Assembly: GCA_028703545.1 (NCBI GenBank)
Contig: JAQVMR010000004.1
Span: 1 to 28,477 of the forward strand
Source of the DNA: Patescibacteria group bacterium
Lineage (GTDB): Bacteria > Patescibacteriota > Patescibacteriia > UBA1558 > S5-K13
Length of the DNA: 28,477 bases
Direction: 5' to 3'
Shown here: positions 7,244 through 14,551 of the stretch, piece after piece
Layout: every line of letters begins with the position of its first letter
Position numbering within the stretch: position 1 is the stretch's first letter
Notes under the pieces: generated by a model
The model's input: only the letters and a program-made list of their open reading frames with translations
Databases searched by the model: none
Told to the model about the DNA's origin: nothing
Program-made: the position numbers and the translations under genes

Positions 7244-8665
7244 TTATAGTGGATGAGACTCTTGTATTGGTAAAAGTTCATTTTCGTTTATATTCTCTTC
7301 GATAATTGTTATTGCCTCACCCAATTTATTTAAATTTAAAACGCTCTCGGGTATACTAATTATATCTGCCCATGAAAAACCTAATTTTTCAAATATATCT
7401 GCGCTTAAAATGGGCTTTCTAAATCCATCTGATATAAAATAAACCGCATTATTATTCTGTGATTTTACTAAAACTCCATCTCTTATAATTATATTGTCCG
7501 TAGATTCTAGTTTAGAAATCTCATCATCACTTACTTTTGTTACTGCCTGATTTGGATAATTTATTTTTAAAAGTTCATTGTTTAATATTAAAGATTTTTT
7601 ACCATCTTTTACATGGTAAATCTTCTGGTCTTTTATATTTTGTAAAATAATTCCATTTGGGTATAAACTATTAAGTGTTATATTTTCTCCTATTGGATAG
7701 TAATTAATATCATCGTCAGACACATTTATAGCTTCTTCTGGATTGACTCCAAAATATCTAGCAATTTCACGTGTTTCAAATTTTCTTAATTTATCATTAT
7801 CAACCATATAGAAACTTCCGTCTTGTGTTCGTAGATATGAATAATTTTCAAATTTTATAGGATCACCAATGGGATATTTTTCTAAATCACTATATGAAAC
7901 ATCAATTATGTCAGATTTTTTATACCTACTTATAAATGATGACCATGTTATAAATGGTTTTTTATAACCTTCTTCAATTATCCATACTCCTGGAGAACCG
8001 TGTGCTTTTACTATAGAACCGTTTGGATATTTTTTTGTAAACCACTTCTGCCAAATTTTCCAAAAATTATAGTTCCCATTATAATGTGGAGTATAATTAT
8101 ACAAATTAACAGTCGCTTGATTTATTGGACTTACTTTTATTCCATCAATATTATATTCTCTACCTATCTGAAATAACCAAAAAAGATCCTTGTTTTCAAT
8201 ATAAAATCTATTTCTCTGTGCAGCATAAAAAACCTGATTATAAAATCCTTTATATTTTTGTAAGGCTGGATCATCCATGGCACAACTATCACAAATAGCA
8301 AAACCCATTGCCCAATCAAATTGTTTCTGTGTTGGATTTGGATCTGTAATTAAACTTTGTTCTTTTTGAAGCAAAACAATTAAATATTTTGGGTTAATTT
8401 TATATTTTTGAGATGCGGTGTAAATTATTTCAGCTGCTGAAATTAGCTTTCCATTATCTGGGTCTTTGATAATATAGTTTTTTAATTGTCCTGTTTGTTT
8501 ATTTAAAAAAGCCTGTATATCATAAACATTCATTAAAGAATAATCCTCTAATTCATAATCAGAAATAATAAAACTCGGATTAAATAAAGAATCATATTCC
8601 TGTGAAGATGTTTTAATAATACAAAAGGTAAAAACAATAAATATGATTAGTAAAAATTTCTTCAT
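7244..8665 (-). CDS. Secreted lysozyme-like protein with four C-terminal repeats
   Basis: A 473-residue exported protein. I place the start at ATG 8665; a TTG 12 nt upstream would overlap the previous gene and extend the protein before its signal peptide. Residues 1-21 form a signal peptide (KKFLLIIFIVFTFCII). Residues about 40-215 form a helical domain with AAEIIYTASQKYKINPKYLI and LLQKEQSLI (E102), similar to lysozyme/transglycosylase-like domains of cell-surface hydrolases, where such a Glu is catalytic. A Cys pair (C125, C128) lies inside it. Residues about 219-450 hold four repeats of about 55-60 residues with the pattern 'V-W-I-I/Y-x-V-D-G-x-K-K-P-F ... I-S-D-D-D-L-x-x-Y-P-x-G', probably a glycan-binding beta structure. 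It starts 1 nt after the amrS stop. Wall cleavage is inferred. Confidence 0.7.
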   Translation of the reverse strand: MKKFLLIIFIVFTFCIIKTSSQEYDSLFNPSFIISDYELEDYSLMNVYDIQAFLNKQTGQLKNYIIKDPDNGKLISAAEIIYTASQKYKINPKYLIVLLQKEQSLITDPNPTQKQFDWAMGFAICDSCAMDDPALQKYKGFYNQVFYAAQRNRFYIENKDLFWLFQIGREYNIDGIKVSPINQATVNLYNYTPHYNGNYNFWKIWQKWFTKKYPNGSIVKAHGSPGVWIIEEGYKKPFITWSSFISRYKKSDIIDVSYSDLEKYPIGDPIKFENYSYLRTQDGSFYMVDNDKLRKFETREIARYFGVNPEEAINVSDDDINYYPIGENITLNSLYPNGIILQNIKDQKIYHVKDGKKSLILNNELLKINYPNQAVTKVSDDEISKLESTDNIIIRDGVLVKSQNNNAVYFISDGFRKPILSADIFEKLGFSWADIISIPESVLNLNKLGEAITIIEENINENELLPIQESHPL

Positions 8666-8666
8666 T

Positions 8667-9692
8667 TTACTTGTCAATAATATTTAAATAATAATTACAG
8701 TTTTGGCAATGTCCGTTTTTATCACTTCTTGAAATTATATAACCCTGACGTTCTATATTTAAAGTTTCACATTCAGGACAATATGTATTTTCTCGCAAAT
8801 CTGTCGCAACATTTCCAATATAAACATAATTTAATCCTATTTTTTTAGCAATTTGATATGCTTTTTCTAACTCTTCTGATGATGTTGAAGACTTTGATAG
8901 TAATTTATATGAAATTTCTGAGGAAAATCTTGAAATATGCCATGGAGTATTGACTCCCAAATTTTCTTTTATAAATTTTGCAATCTGTTCAATTTGATTA
9001 TAGGAATCTGTCTCGTCTGGAATAATCAGCGTTGTAATTTCAATAAAAATTTTTTTCTTTTTTAAATAAATCAAATTTTCTAAAATCGGATCTAATTTTG
9101 CTTTTGCTATTTTATTATATTTTTCATTATTAAAAAATTTTAAATCAATATTTATTGCATCAAGATAGGGGATTATCAAATCAATACATTTTTTACTCAT
9201 AAATCCATTAGAAACCCAAACATTTTTTAAATTATTATCTTTGGCTAATTTCATTATTGGGAGTGCTGTTTCTAAAAAAACTGTTGGTTCGGTATAAGTA
9301 TATGCGATTGATTTACTGTTTGATTTAATAGCTTCTTGAATAATTTGTTGTGGCCTAATTAATTCACCAGGAAATTCATTATCTAATTTTTCTATTTTTT
9401 GAATTTGAGAGATTTGCCAATTCTGACAATTTAAACATTCAAAATTACATCCAATTGCAGAGATTGAATATGATAAAGTTCCGGGCAAAAAATGAAAAAA
9501 AGGTTTTTTTTCAATTGGATCAATATTTTTCGCAATTATTTTATTGTAATTTAAGGAATATAATTTTCCATCAATATTTCTCCTTACTCCGCAAATTCCA
9601 GTACAAGATTCATTGATTTTACAAAAATGAGAACAAAGTTCACAATTTACGCTTTTATCTTTATTTTTCTTATATAATAATGCTTCTTGCAT
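8667..9692 (-). CDS. amrS: AmmeMemoRadiSam-system radical SAM enzyme
   Basis: A radical S-adenosylmethionine enzyme of the AmrS type. I choose ATG 9692 as the start. A TTG 27 nt upstream is in frame, but a TATAAT box lies in that stretch and the family normally begins as here (QEALLYKK). The 341 residues show an N-terminal cysteine cluster (CELCSHFC, CTGICGVRRN), IDPIEKKPFFHFLPG, the 4Fe-4S motif GCNFECLNCQNW (C82, C86, C89), a TIM-barrel body with YTEPTVFLE and VSNGF, and a C-terminal zinc-ribbon-like set (CPEC, CQNC). The family is named for co-occurrence with AMMECR1 and Memo proteins; its substrate is not something I can assign. It leads a minus-strand run with the secreted hydrolase-like protein and the LigB/Memo-like protein. 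Confidence 0.92.
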   Translation of the reverse strand: MQEALLYKKNKDKSVNCELCSHFCKINESCTGICGVRRNIDGKLYSLNYNKIIAKNIDPIEKKPFFHFLPGTLSYSISAIGCNFECLNCQNWQISQIQKIEKLDNEFPGELIRPQQIIQEAIKSNSKSIAYTYTEPTVFLETALPIMKLAKDNNLKNVWVSNGFMSKKCIDLIIPYLDAINIDLKFFNNEKYNKIAKAKLDPILENLIYLKKKKIFIEITTLIIPDETDSYNQIEQIAKFIKENLGVNTPWHISRFSSEISYKLLSKSSTSSEELEKAYQIAKKIGLNYVYIGNVATDLRENTYCPECETLNIERQGYIISRSDKNGHCQNCNYYLNIIDK

Positions 9693-9698
9693 ATTGTC

Positions 9699-9727
9699 AT
9701 TATACCATTTTAAAATCAATCAGAAAA
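9699..9727 (-). promoter_or_regulatory. Probable amrS promoter giving a leaderless transcript
   Basis: On the minus strand an extended -10 box TGGTATAAT (9707-9699) ends only 6 nt before the ATG at 9692, so transcription would begin at or next to the start codon. The -35 position at 17-bp spacing reads TTTTCT, a weak match, which extended -10 promoters tolerate. No Shine-Dalgarno sequence is present. Confidence 0.6.
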
Positions 9728-9803
9728 CAAGTATTATTGACAATAAATCTCATCAATAATTAAATAGAAGATTTTTATAAAGATCTGTTTTATTAAATAC
9801 TTC

Positions 9804-9832
9804 TTGACAAAAAATTTTACTAGCAGTAAATT
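9804..9832 (+). promoter_or_regulatory. Probable promoter for the 7TM-asparaginase-RHH cassette
   Basis: A consensus -35 TTGACA (9804-9809) is followed after exactly 17 bp by TAAATT (9827-9832), a 4/6 match to TATAAT. A second possible pair, TTGTAT (9849-9854) and TAATAT (9871-9876) with a 16-bp spacer, lies between it and the start at 9907. It also contains two GCCGTC copies (9843-9848 and 9861-9866) that could be an operator. The rest of the 9720-9906 gap is plain AT-rich sequence. Confidence 0.5.
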
Positions 9833-9906
9833 AAAAATATAAGCCGTCTTGTATTTATACGCCGTCGGTTTAATATAAAAGCGATTTAAAAATTAACTTT
9901 AAACAT

Positions 9907-10584
9907 ATGAACATACAATGGTTAAAGTTTGGGATATTAATAGTTATTTCACTTCTAAACATGAGTCTTGGATTATTAATTTTTAAAAAAAATTCTGCCA
10001 AACAAAAATGTCTAAACTATTTTGGATTAATATGTATGAGTACCGGAATTTGGGCAATTAGTATAGGCTCATCATTATTAATAAAAAATGTAGGTGTTTA
10101 TAAACTCTTGGTCAAGTTATTTTATATATCCGCAACTTGTATATTTATATTTTTTGCATTATTTGCAGAAGAATTTATATATAAAATATACAAAAAAAAT
10201 ATATATAGGTATTTAATATTAATTATTTTTTCAATCTTTTTGATCTTTATTGTTTCTAATCAATTCTGCATTGACACATATACTGATAAATATGGATTGC
10301 ATGAGGTAGAAAATAAAAAAATACATTTATTCTATGGGATATATATAATAATGGTGTCCCTTTACAGTTATTATATTTTATTTAAAAAATTTATAGCCTC
10401 AAATGGAATAAATAAAAATATTTTAAAATTTATTATACTGGGAACTCTTGTTCCTTTTGTTATAGGAATATATTTTGATTGGTATTTTCCACAAATAGGA
10501 AAGCATTATCTAGATTGGATTGGTCCTATTTTTACAGCCATCATGAACCTCTCAATAGCTTATTTGCTCTTTAAACATGATTAA
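9907..10584 (+). CDS. Stand-alone seven-transmembrane sensor-like protein (histidine-kinase 7TM type, no kinase)
   Basis: A 225-residue membrane protein with seven hydrophobic segments, at about residues 5-25, 36-58, 66-86, 100-117, 139-160, 172-190 and 201-222. The N-out arrangement, the short KxxxxNY/FGLICMSTGIWA segment at TM2 and the later FDWYFPQIGKHYLDWIGP loop before TM7 resemble the 7TM sensor region found at the N-terminus of some histidine kinases. Here the protein stops right after TM7 (LLFKHD), with no kinase, GGDEF or other output domain. It is the first gene of a tight three-gene unit, with 3 nt to the asparaginase-like gene. A receptor or membrane anchor role for the two downstream proteins is inferred. 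The family assignment rests on topology and a few residues, so it is moderate. Confidence 0.6.
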   Translation: MNIQWLKFGILIVISLLNMSLGLLIFKKNSAKQKCLNYFGLICMSTGIWAISIGSSLLIKNVGVYKLLVKLFYISATCIFIFFALFAEEFIYKIYKKNIYRYLILIIFSIFLIFIVSNQFCIDTYTDKYGLHEVENKKIHLFYGIYIIMVSLYSYYILFKKFIASNGINKNILKFIILGTLVPFVIGIYFDWYFPQIGKHYLDWIGPIFTAIMNLSIAYLLFKHD

Positions 10585-10587
10585 TAA

Positions 10588-11568
10588 ATGAAAAAAATAT
10601 TTCTAATATTTTACGGAGGAGCTGGTCTTTATGACAAAAAGACTGGTCTTAAATTTGTTGAAAAATATGAAGATATATATGATTGGCTAAAATTAATTCC
10701 AGAATTATCAATTATGGCTGATATTGACTATACTATTATAGATAAAAATAAAGACCTGCTTTCAAGGGAAAATATAATAGAACTACTTATAACAATTTCT
10801 GAAAATCTTCCAAAATATGATGGGATTATTATTCTTCATGAAGTTGATTCAATTCCAATGCTTGCAAACACAATTTTCTGGCAAATTCAATCTCCCGAGA
10901 AACCAATAATAATAACAGGTGCAAATACAATTGAAAAACAAAGCCAAATTATCCCTGATATGTCATTTAAAGCAAATTTAATAAATGCTTTTCAATTAGT
11001 TGAAAGTAAAATAAATAGGGTTAGTGTAATTTATGGAAGTCGTGTAATATGCCCAACAAGATTAAAAAGAACAGAATTATTAGGATTAAATATTTTTGAT
11101 TCAGTTAATAAAAAATACATTGCAAGAATTGACTTTGGATTATCAATTGAAGATAAAAATCACAAACCCAAAGAAAGTGAATATTATTCAAAATTTGATA
11201 GACACTTTGTTTTTTTTAAAACAATTCCGGGGATAAAGATTTTGGAACAATTACTTGAAAAAGATAATGGATTAAATGCAATAATTTTTGAAGCATGGGA
11301 AAATCAAATCACGGAGAGGGGTAAATTAATTGAACTTTATAAATTGGGCCAAAAAAATAATAAAATCATAATTTTTTATAATCAGGTCGGCTTTGCAAAA
11401 AATTTCTTTAAACACACAATTGTAACAATAAGTAATATCACGCCAGAATGTTTAAATGCAAAACTTTCCTGGATTCTGGGACAAACAAAAAACAGAACCC
11501 AGATTAGAGAAATGTTAAAAAAAGAAATAATGAATGAATTTTTCGAAAATCCAATTGATAAAAATTAA
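10588..11568 (+). CDS. Asparaginase-fold protein lacking the catalytic threonines
   Basis: A 326-residue protein with the layout of type I L-asparaginases: beta strand and Gly loop at the N-terminus, then YDGIIILHEVDS (residues 77-88), PIIITGAN (106-113), SFKANLINAF (126-135), an exposed strand RVSVIYG, and a C-terminal domain of alternating strands and helices. In active enzymes the first loop reads TGGTI and the second HGTDT, each supplying a catalytic Thr. Here they read YGGAG (9-13) and HEVDS (84-88), so both Thr are gone while the Asp remains. A Lys (K160) may match the third active-site residue. Hydrolysis of asparagine is therefore unlikely; ligand binding or a new reaction is possible. 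It lies 3 nt after the 7TM gene and 8 nt before the RHH fusion. Confidence 0.75.
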   Translation: MKKIFLIFYGGAGLYDKKTGLKFVEKYEDIYDWLKLIPELSIMADIDYTIIDKNKDLLSRENIIELLITISENLPKYDGIIILHEVDSIPMLANTIFWQIQSPEKPIIITGANTIEKQSQIIPDMSFKANLINAFQLVESKINRVSVIYGSRVICPTRLKRTELLGLNIFDSVNKKYIARIDFGLSIEDKNHKPKESEYYSKFDRHFVFFKTIPGIKILEQLLEKDNGLNAIIFEAWENQITERGKLIELYKLGQKNNKIIIFYNQVGFAKNFFKHTIVTISNITPECLNAKLSWILGQTKNRTQIREMLKKEIMNEFFENPIDKN

Positions 11569-11576
11569 ATAATTGC

Positions 11577-12197
11577 ATGAAAATATATTATTTTACAAAT
11601 TTAGATAAGCTGGGTGATAAATATTGGGAACAAAGGTATGTTGATATTCATAAATTTTTAATAAAAAATGGAGTTAATTTGGTAAGTAATTTGGAGAAAA
11701 AAATTACACGAGGCGAAAATGAAGCAAAAAAAAGTATAAGTTATGATCAGATAGAAGCTGTAATAATTGAAGGAACAAATGTTTGCGCTGATTCAATTTA
11801 TGTAATTGCAACAGCCCTGGCTTATAAAAAACCCGTTTTATATCTAATGGAAAAAGCACATACAATTCCAGAACAACTTGAATACATAAGAAAAGATCCT
11901 AATTTAGGAGAAAATTTTTTCTTTAAATTTTACTCAAAAAATGATAAAGAAAAATCAACTTATCAAAATATTATTTCTGATTTTTTAAATTTACTTGAAT
12001 CTGGCTCTCTTATAAAAGAAAAGGTAAATGTAAAATTTACACTTAGAATTTCACCAAAAATAGAAAGATATTTAACCTGGAAATCAATGGCAGAAAAAAA
12101 AGCCAAAGCAGAGTATGTGAGACAAATATTAGATGAAATCATGACAAGTGATCCTGAATATAGAAATTTCCTTAAAAAAGCACGTTCCAACTTTTAA
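11577..12197 (+). CDS. Nucleoside 2-deoxyribosyltransferase-like domain fused to a ribbon-helix-helix domain
   Basis: A 206-residue two-domain protein. Residues 1-about 140 look like a Rossmann-type nucleoside 2-deoxyribosyltransferase or related nucleotide-binding domain: KIYYFTN at the first strand, VIIEGTNVCADS (62-73) after the middle strand, then YVIATALAYKKPVLYL (75-90), matching the YELGYALALGKPV signature. The catalytic Glu of that signature is Val (V76) here. Residues about 150-192 (VKFTLRISPKIERYLTWKS, then AEYVRQILDEIM) have the beta-strand plus two-helix pattern of Arc/CopG ribbon-helix-helix DNA-binding domains. No known function can be assigned. The fusion suggests a ligand-responsive regulator, and it closes the cassette with the 7TM and asparaginase-fold genes. 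Confidence 0.6.
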   Translation: MKIYYFTNLDKLGDKYWEQRYVDIHKFLIKNGVNLVSNLEKKITRGENEAKKSISYDQIEAVIIEGTNVCADSIYVIATALAYKKPVLYLMEKAHTIPEQLEYIRKDPNLGENFFFKFYSKNDKEKSTYQNIISDFLNLLESGSLIKEKVNVKFTLRISPKIERYLTWKSMAEKKAKAEYVRQILDEIMTSDPEYRNFLKKARSNF

Positions 12198-12205
12198 ATT
12201 ATAAA

Positions 12206-12234
12206 TTCCGAAAAATATGTATTTATGCTATAAT
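12206..12234 (+). promoter_or_regulatory. Probable promoter for the GT4-argS-gatB run
   Basis: An extended -10 box TGCTATAAT (12226-12234) sits 29 nt upstream of the glycosyltransferase start at 12264. The -35 position at 17-bp spacing is TTCCGA (12206-12211), weak. This implies that the downstream genes are transcribed separately from the 7TM-asparaginase-RHH cassette. Confidence 0.5.
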
Positions 12235-12263
12235 AAACCAATAAATGCATATTATTTTTATTT

Positions 12264-13343
12264 ATGAAGACGCTTTTAATAACGCTTGACTTTTTACCAA
12301 ATCGTGGTGGAATATCAAATTACTATTTCAATATTTTCAAAAATTTTCCAAAAAATGAATTAGTTGTTCTTACAAATGTAAAAGGTGAAGAAGAAAAAAA
12401 TATTATAAGAAGGGATTTGAATTTTGGAATATTTCATTTTTTTGAAACCTTAAAGCAAATTAAAAAAATAGTAAGTGATGAAAAAATAGAGCAAATTATC
12501 GTGGGTAATATATTACCCATTGGAAAATATGCTTACTTTATCAAAAAATCCCTAAAAATAAATTATTATATTTTTATTCATGGACTTGATATAAAACTTG
12601 CTCAGAGTAAAACCATAAAAAAATTTATAACAAAAAAAATTTTAGATAATGCACGTATTGTTTTTGCAAATAGTAAGTCAACCAAATCAATAATTAAAAC
12701 AAAAACTCCCATAGAAATATTATATCCTGGCGTCAATGAAAATTTTAAAAATATAGGTGAAGAAAAAAAATTAGAAATTTTAAAAAAATATAATCTAGAA
12801 AATAAAAAGATAATTTTAACGGTGGGACGCATTATAAAAAGAAAAAATCATGAACTTATCATAAAAACAATTAATGAGCTCAGGAATGAATTTGAAAATT
12901 TGCTATATCTAATAGCGGGGACCGGAGACAATTTAGAACATCTTAAAAATATAGCAAAAGACAATAAAAATATTATATTTTTGGGTGATGTAACAGACCA
13001 AGAGTTGCCCTATCTATATTCAATATGCGATATTTTTGCCATGATAAGTCATGAAACAAAAAATGATACAGAAGGATTTGGAATAGTTTATCTCGAGGCC
13101 GCTTTATTTAAAAAACCAAGCTTAGCGGCAAACTCAGGTGGTGCAAAAGAAGCTGTCATCGACAATGTAAGCGGCCTTCTGATAAATAATGAAAGTTTAG
13201 AAGAATTAAAAAACGCAATAAGAAAATTATTAACAGATAATAATTTAAGGGAAAAATTAGGAGAAAATGCATATACAAGAACAATTGATAATTTTACTTG
13301 GGAAAAAATTACGCATAAATTAATAAAAAAATTAAATGCCTAA
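12264..13343 (+). CDS. Glycosyltransferase family 4
   Basis: A 359-residue retaining GT-B fold glycosyltransferase. The acceptor domain starts with the Gly-rich loop PNRGGISNYYF (about residues 11-21). The donor domain has VGRIIKRKNHELII (about 187-200), LIAGTGDN, FLGDVTDQELPYLYS, and the sugar-nucleotide site EGFGIVYLEAALFKKP (about 268-283), where the E-x7-E pair is typical of GT4. No membrane segment is apparent; such enzymes work at the cytoplasmic face of the membrane on lipid-linked or nucleotide-linked acceptors. It overlaps the next glycosyltransferase by 8 nt, implying coupling. A perfect 18-bp palindrome lies within the frame at 12502-12519. Donor and acceptor are unknown. Confidence 0.92.
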   Translation: MKTLLITLDFLPNRGGISNYYFNIFKNFPKNELVVLTNVKGEEEKNIIRRDLNFGIFHFFETLKQIKKIVSDEKIEQIIVGNILPIGKYAYFIKKSLKINYYIFIHGLDIKLAQSKTIKKFITKKILDNARIVFANSKSTKSIIKTKTPIEILYPGVNENFKNIGEEKKLEILKKYNLENKKIILTVGRIIKRKNHELIIKTINELRNEFENLLYLIAGTGDNLEHLKNIAKDNKNIIFLGDVTDQELPYLYSICDIFAMISHETKNDTEGFGIVYLEAALFKKPSLAANSGGAKEAVIDNVSGLLINNESLEELKNAIRKLLTDNNLREKLGENAYTRTIDNFTWEKITHKLIKKLNA

Positions 13344-14523
13344 AAAAATACAAAAATCTGAAAAAAAATTTGATGTAGTTATGTTTTCAATGTCAAGTTA
13401 CGGTGAATGGGATAATGGTACAAGCAATCGTAATTTTCAAATTTTCAAACAACTTAAAAATAATCCAAAAATCGACAAAATTCTAACTGTTGATTATTTA
13501 CCATATACAATAAAAAGGGCTTTGAGAAATTATAAAGAAAATATATTAGCAAACACAAAGGGAATTGTAATAAAAAAATCAAAATTTACAAAAATCTATC
13601 AACCAGAAGAAAAAATTACGGTTTATTCAACTATTTCTAATATTCTCTCAATGAAAAAAATGCTTCATGATCTAAACAAATATTTGAAAAAAAACGGATA
13701 TAAAAATATAATATTATGGTCATATTACCCAATAAATGTTGAATACTTTAATGAAATTGAATATTCTGTTTCTGTTTTTGATACTGTTGATAATTGGTGT
13801 GAACACGCGAGCTATAAAAAAATTAAAAATAAAATAGCAGAAAATTACAAAAAAATTAAAGAAAAAGCAAATATAATTTTTGTACTTTCAAAAAGCGGTG
13901 AAGAAATTTTTAGTCCAAGAAAAGACAATATATTTCACATAACTCAGGGTGTTGATTTGGCTCACTATATGATGAAAAATAAATTAATAAATAATGACAT
14001 AGCCAAAATTAATCATCCCATAATTGGATATGTAGGAATAATCCAGGAAAATAGAATAAACCTTGATTTAATTGAATATATTGCCAAAAAAAATCTAGAC
14101 AAATCAATTGTTTTAATTGGTCCAATATGGAATAAAGAGCATGAGAAATTATTAAAAGCACATTCAAATATATACCTACTTGGCAAAAAAGCTTATAAAG
14201 AAAGCCCTGATTATATAAATCAATTTGATGTGGGAATAATTCCACATCTATTAAATGATTTTATAAAATATACATGCCCTATGAAAATTTATGAATATTT
14301 GGCTTGCGGAATTCCAGTAGTTACAACTGATGCACCTGGAGTAGAACAATTTCAAGATGTTGTTTCTGTTGCAAATGATTTTGAAAAATTTAATATTTTA
14401 ATTCAAGAAGAATTAAATAATAATTCACAAGAACAAATAGAAAACAGGATAAAGTTTATAAAAGATCATACATGGGAAAAAAAAGTTGATCAAATGTTAA
14501 ATCATATACAAACACTACTATAG
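13336..14523 (+). CDS. GT-B glycosyltransferase (GT4/teichuronic-type)
   Basis: A 395-residue GT-B glycosyltransferase, more divergent than its upstream neighbour. The N-terminus has FDVVMFSMSSYGEWDNGT (about residues 12-29). The central YSVSVFDTVDNW (about 139-150) is seen in the TuaH-like/WsaF-like group. The donor domain has HPIIGYVGIIQENRINLDLI (about 227-246), VLIGPIWN, IYLLGKKAYKESPDYINQFDVGIIPH (about 280-305) and CPMKIYEYLACGIPVVTTD (about 315-333), the sugar-nucleotide binding region. It follows the GT4 gene with an 8-nt overlap and precedes argS by 28 nt. It probably acts on the same glycan as the GT4 enzyme; the sugar is unknown. Confidence 0.85.
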   Translation: MPKKIQKSEKKFDVVMFSMSSYGEWDNGTSNRNFQIFKQLKNNPKIDKILTVDYLPYTIKRALRNYKENILANTKGIVIKKSKFTKIYQPEEKITVYSTISNILSMKKMLHDLNKYLKKNGYKNIILWSYYPINVEYFNEIEYSVSVFDTVDNWCEHASYKKIKNKIAENYKKIKEKANIIFVLSKSGEEIFSPRKDNIFHITQGVDLAHYMMKNKLINNDIAKINHPIIGYVGIIQENRINLDLIEYIAKKNLDKSIVLIGPIWNKEHEKLLKAHSNIYLLGKKAYKESPDYINQFDVGIIPHLLNDFIKYTCPMKIYEYLACGIPVVTTDAPGVEQFQDVVSVANDFEKFNILIQEELNNNSQEQIENRIKFIKDHTWEKKVDQMLNHIQTLL

Positions 14524-14551
14524 AATTATAAATTCTAAACATTTTAATAAT

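Noticed and set aside
8666..8677. TTG start at 8677 for the secreted lysozyme-like protein
   Set aside because: It overlaps amrS and adds residues before the signal peptide; ATG 8665 is better placed.
9693..9719. TTG start at 9719 for AmrS
   Set aside because: The extension covers a TATAAT box and is not seen in the family, which starts with a QEALLY-like phrase as at 9692.
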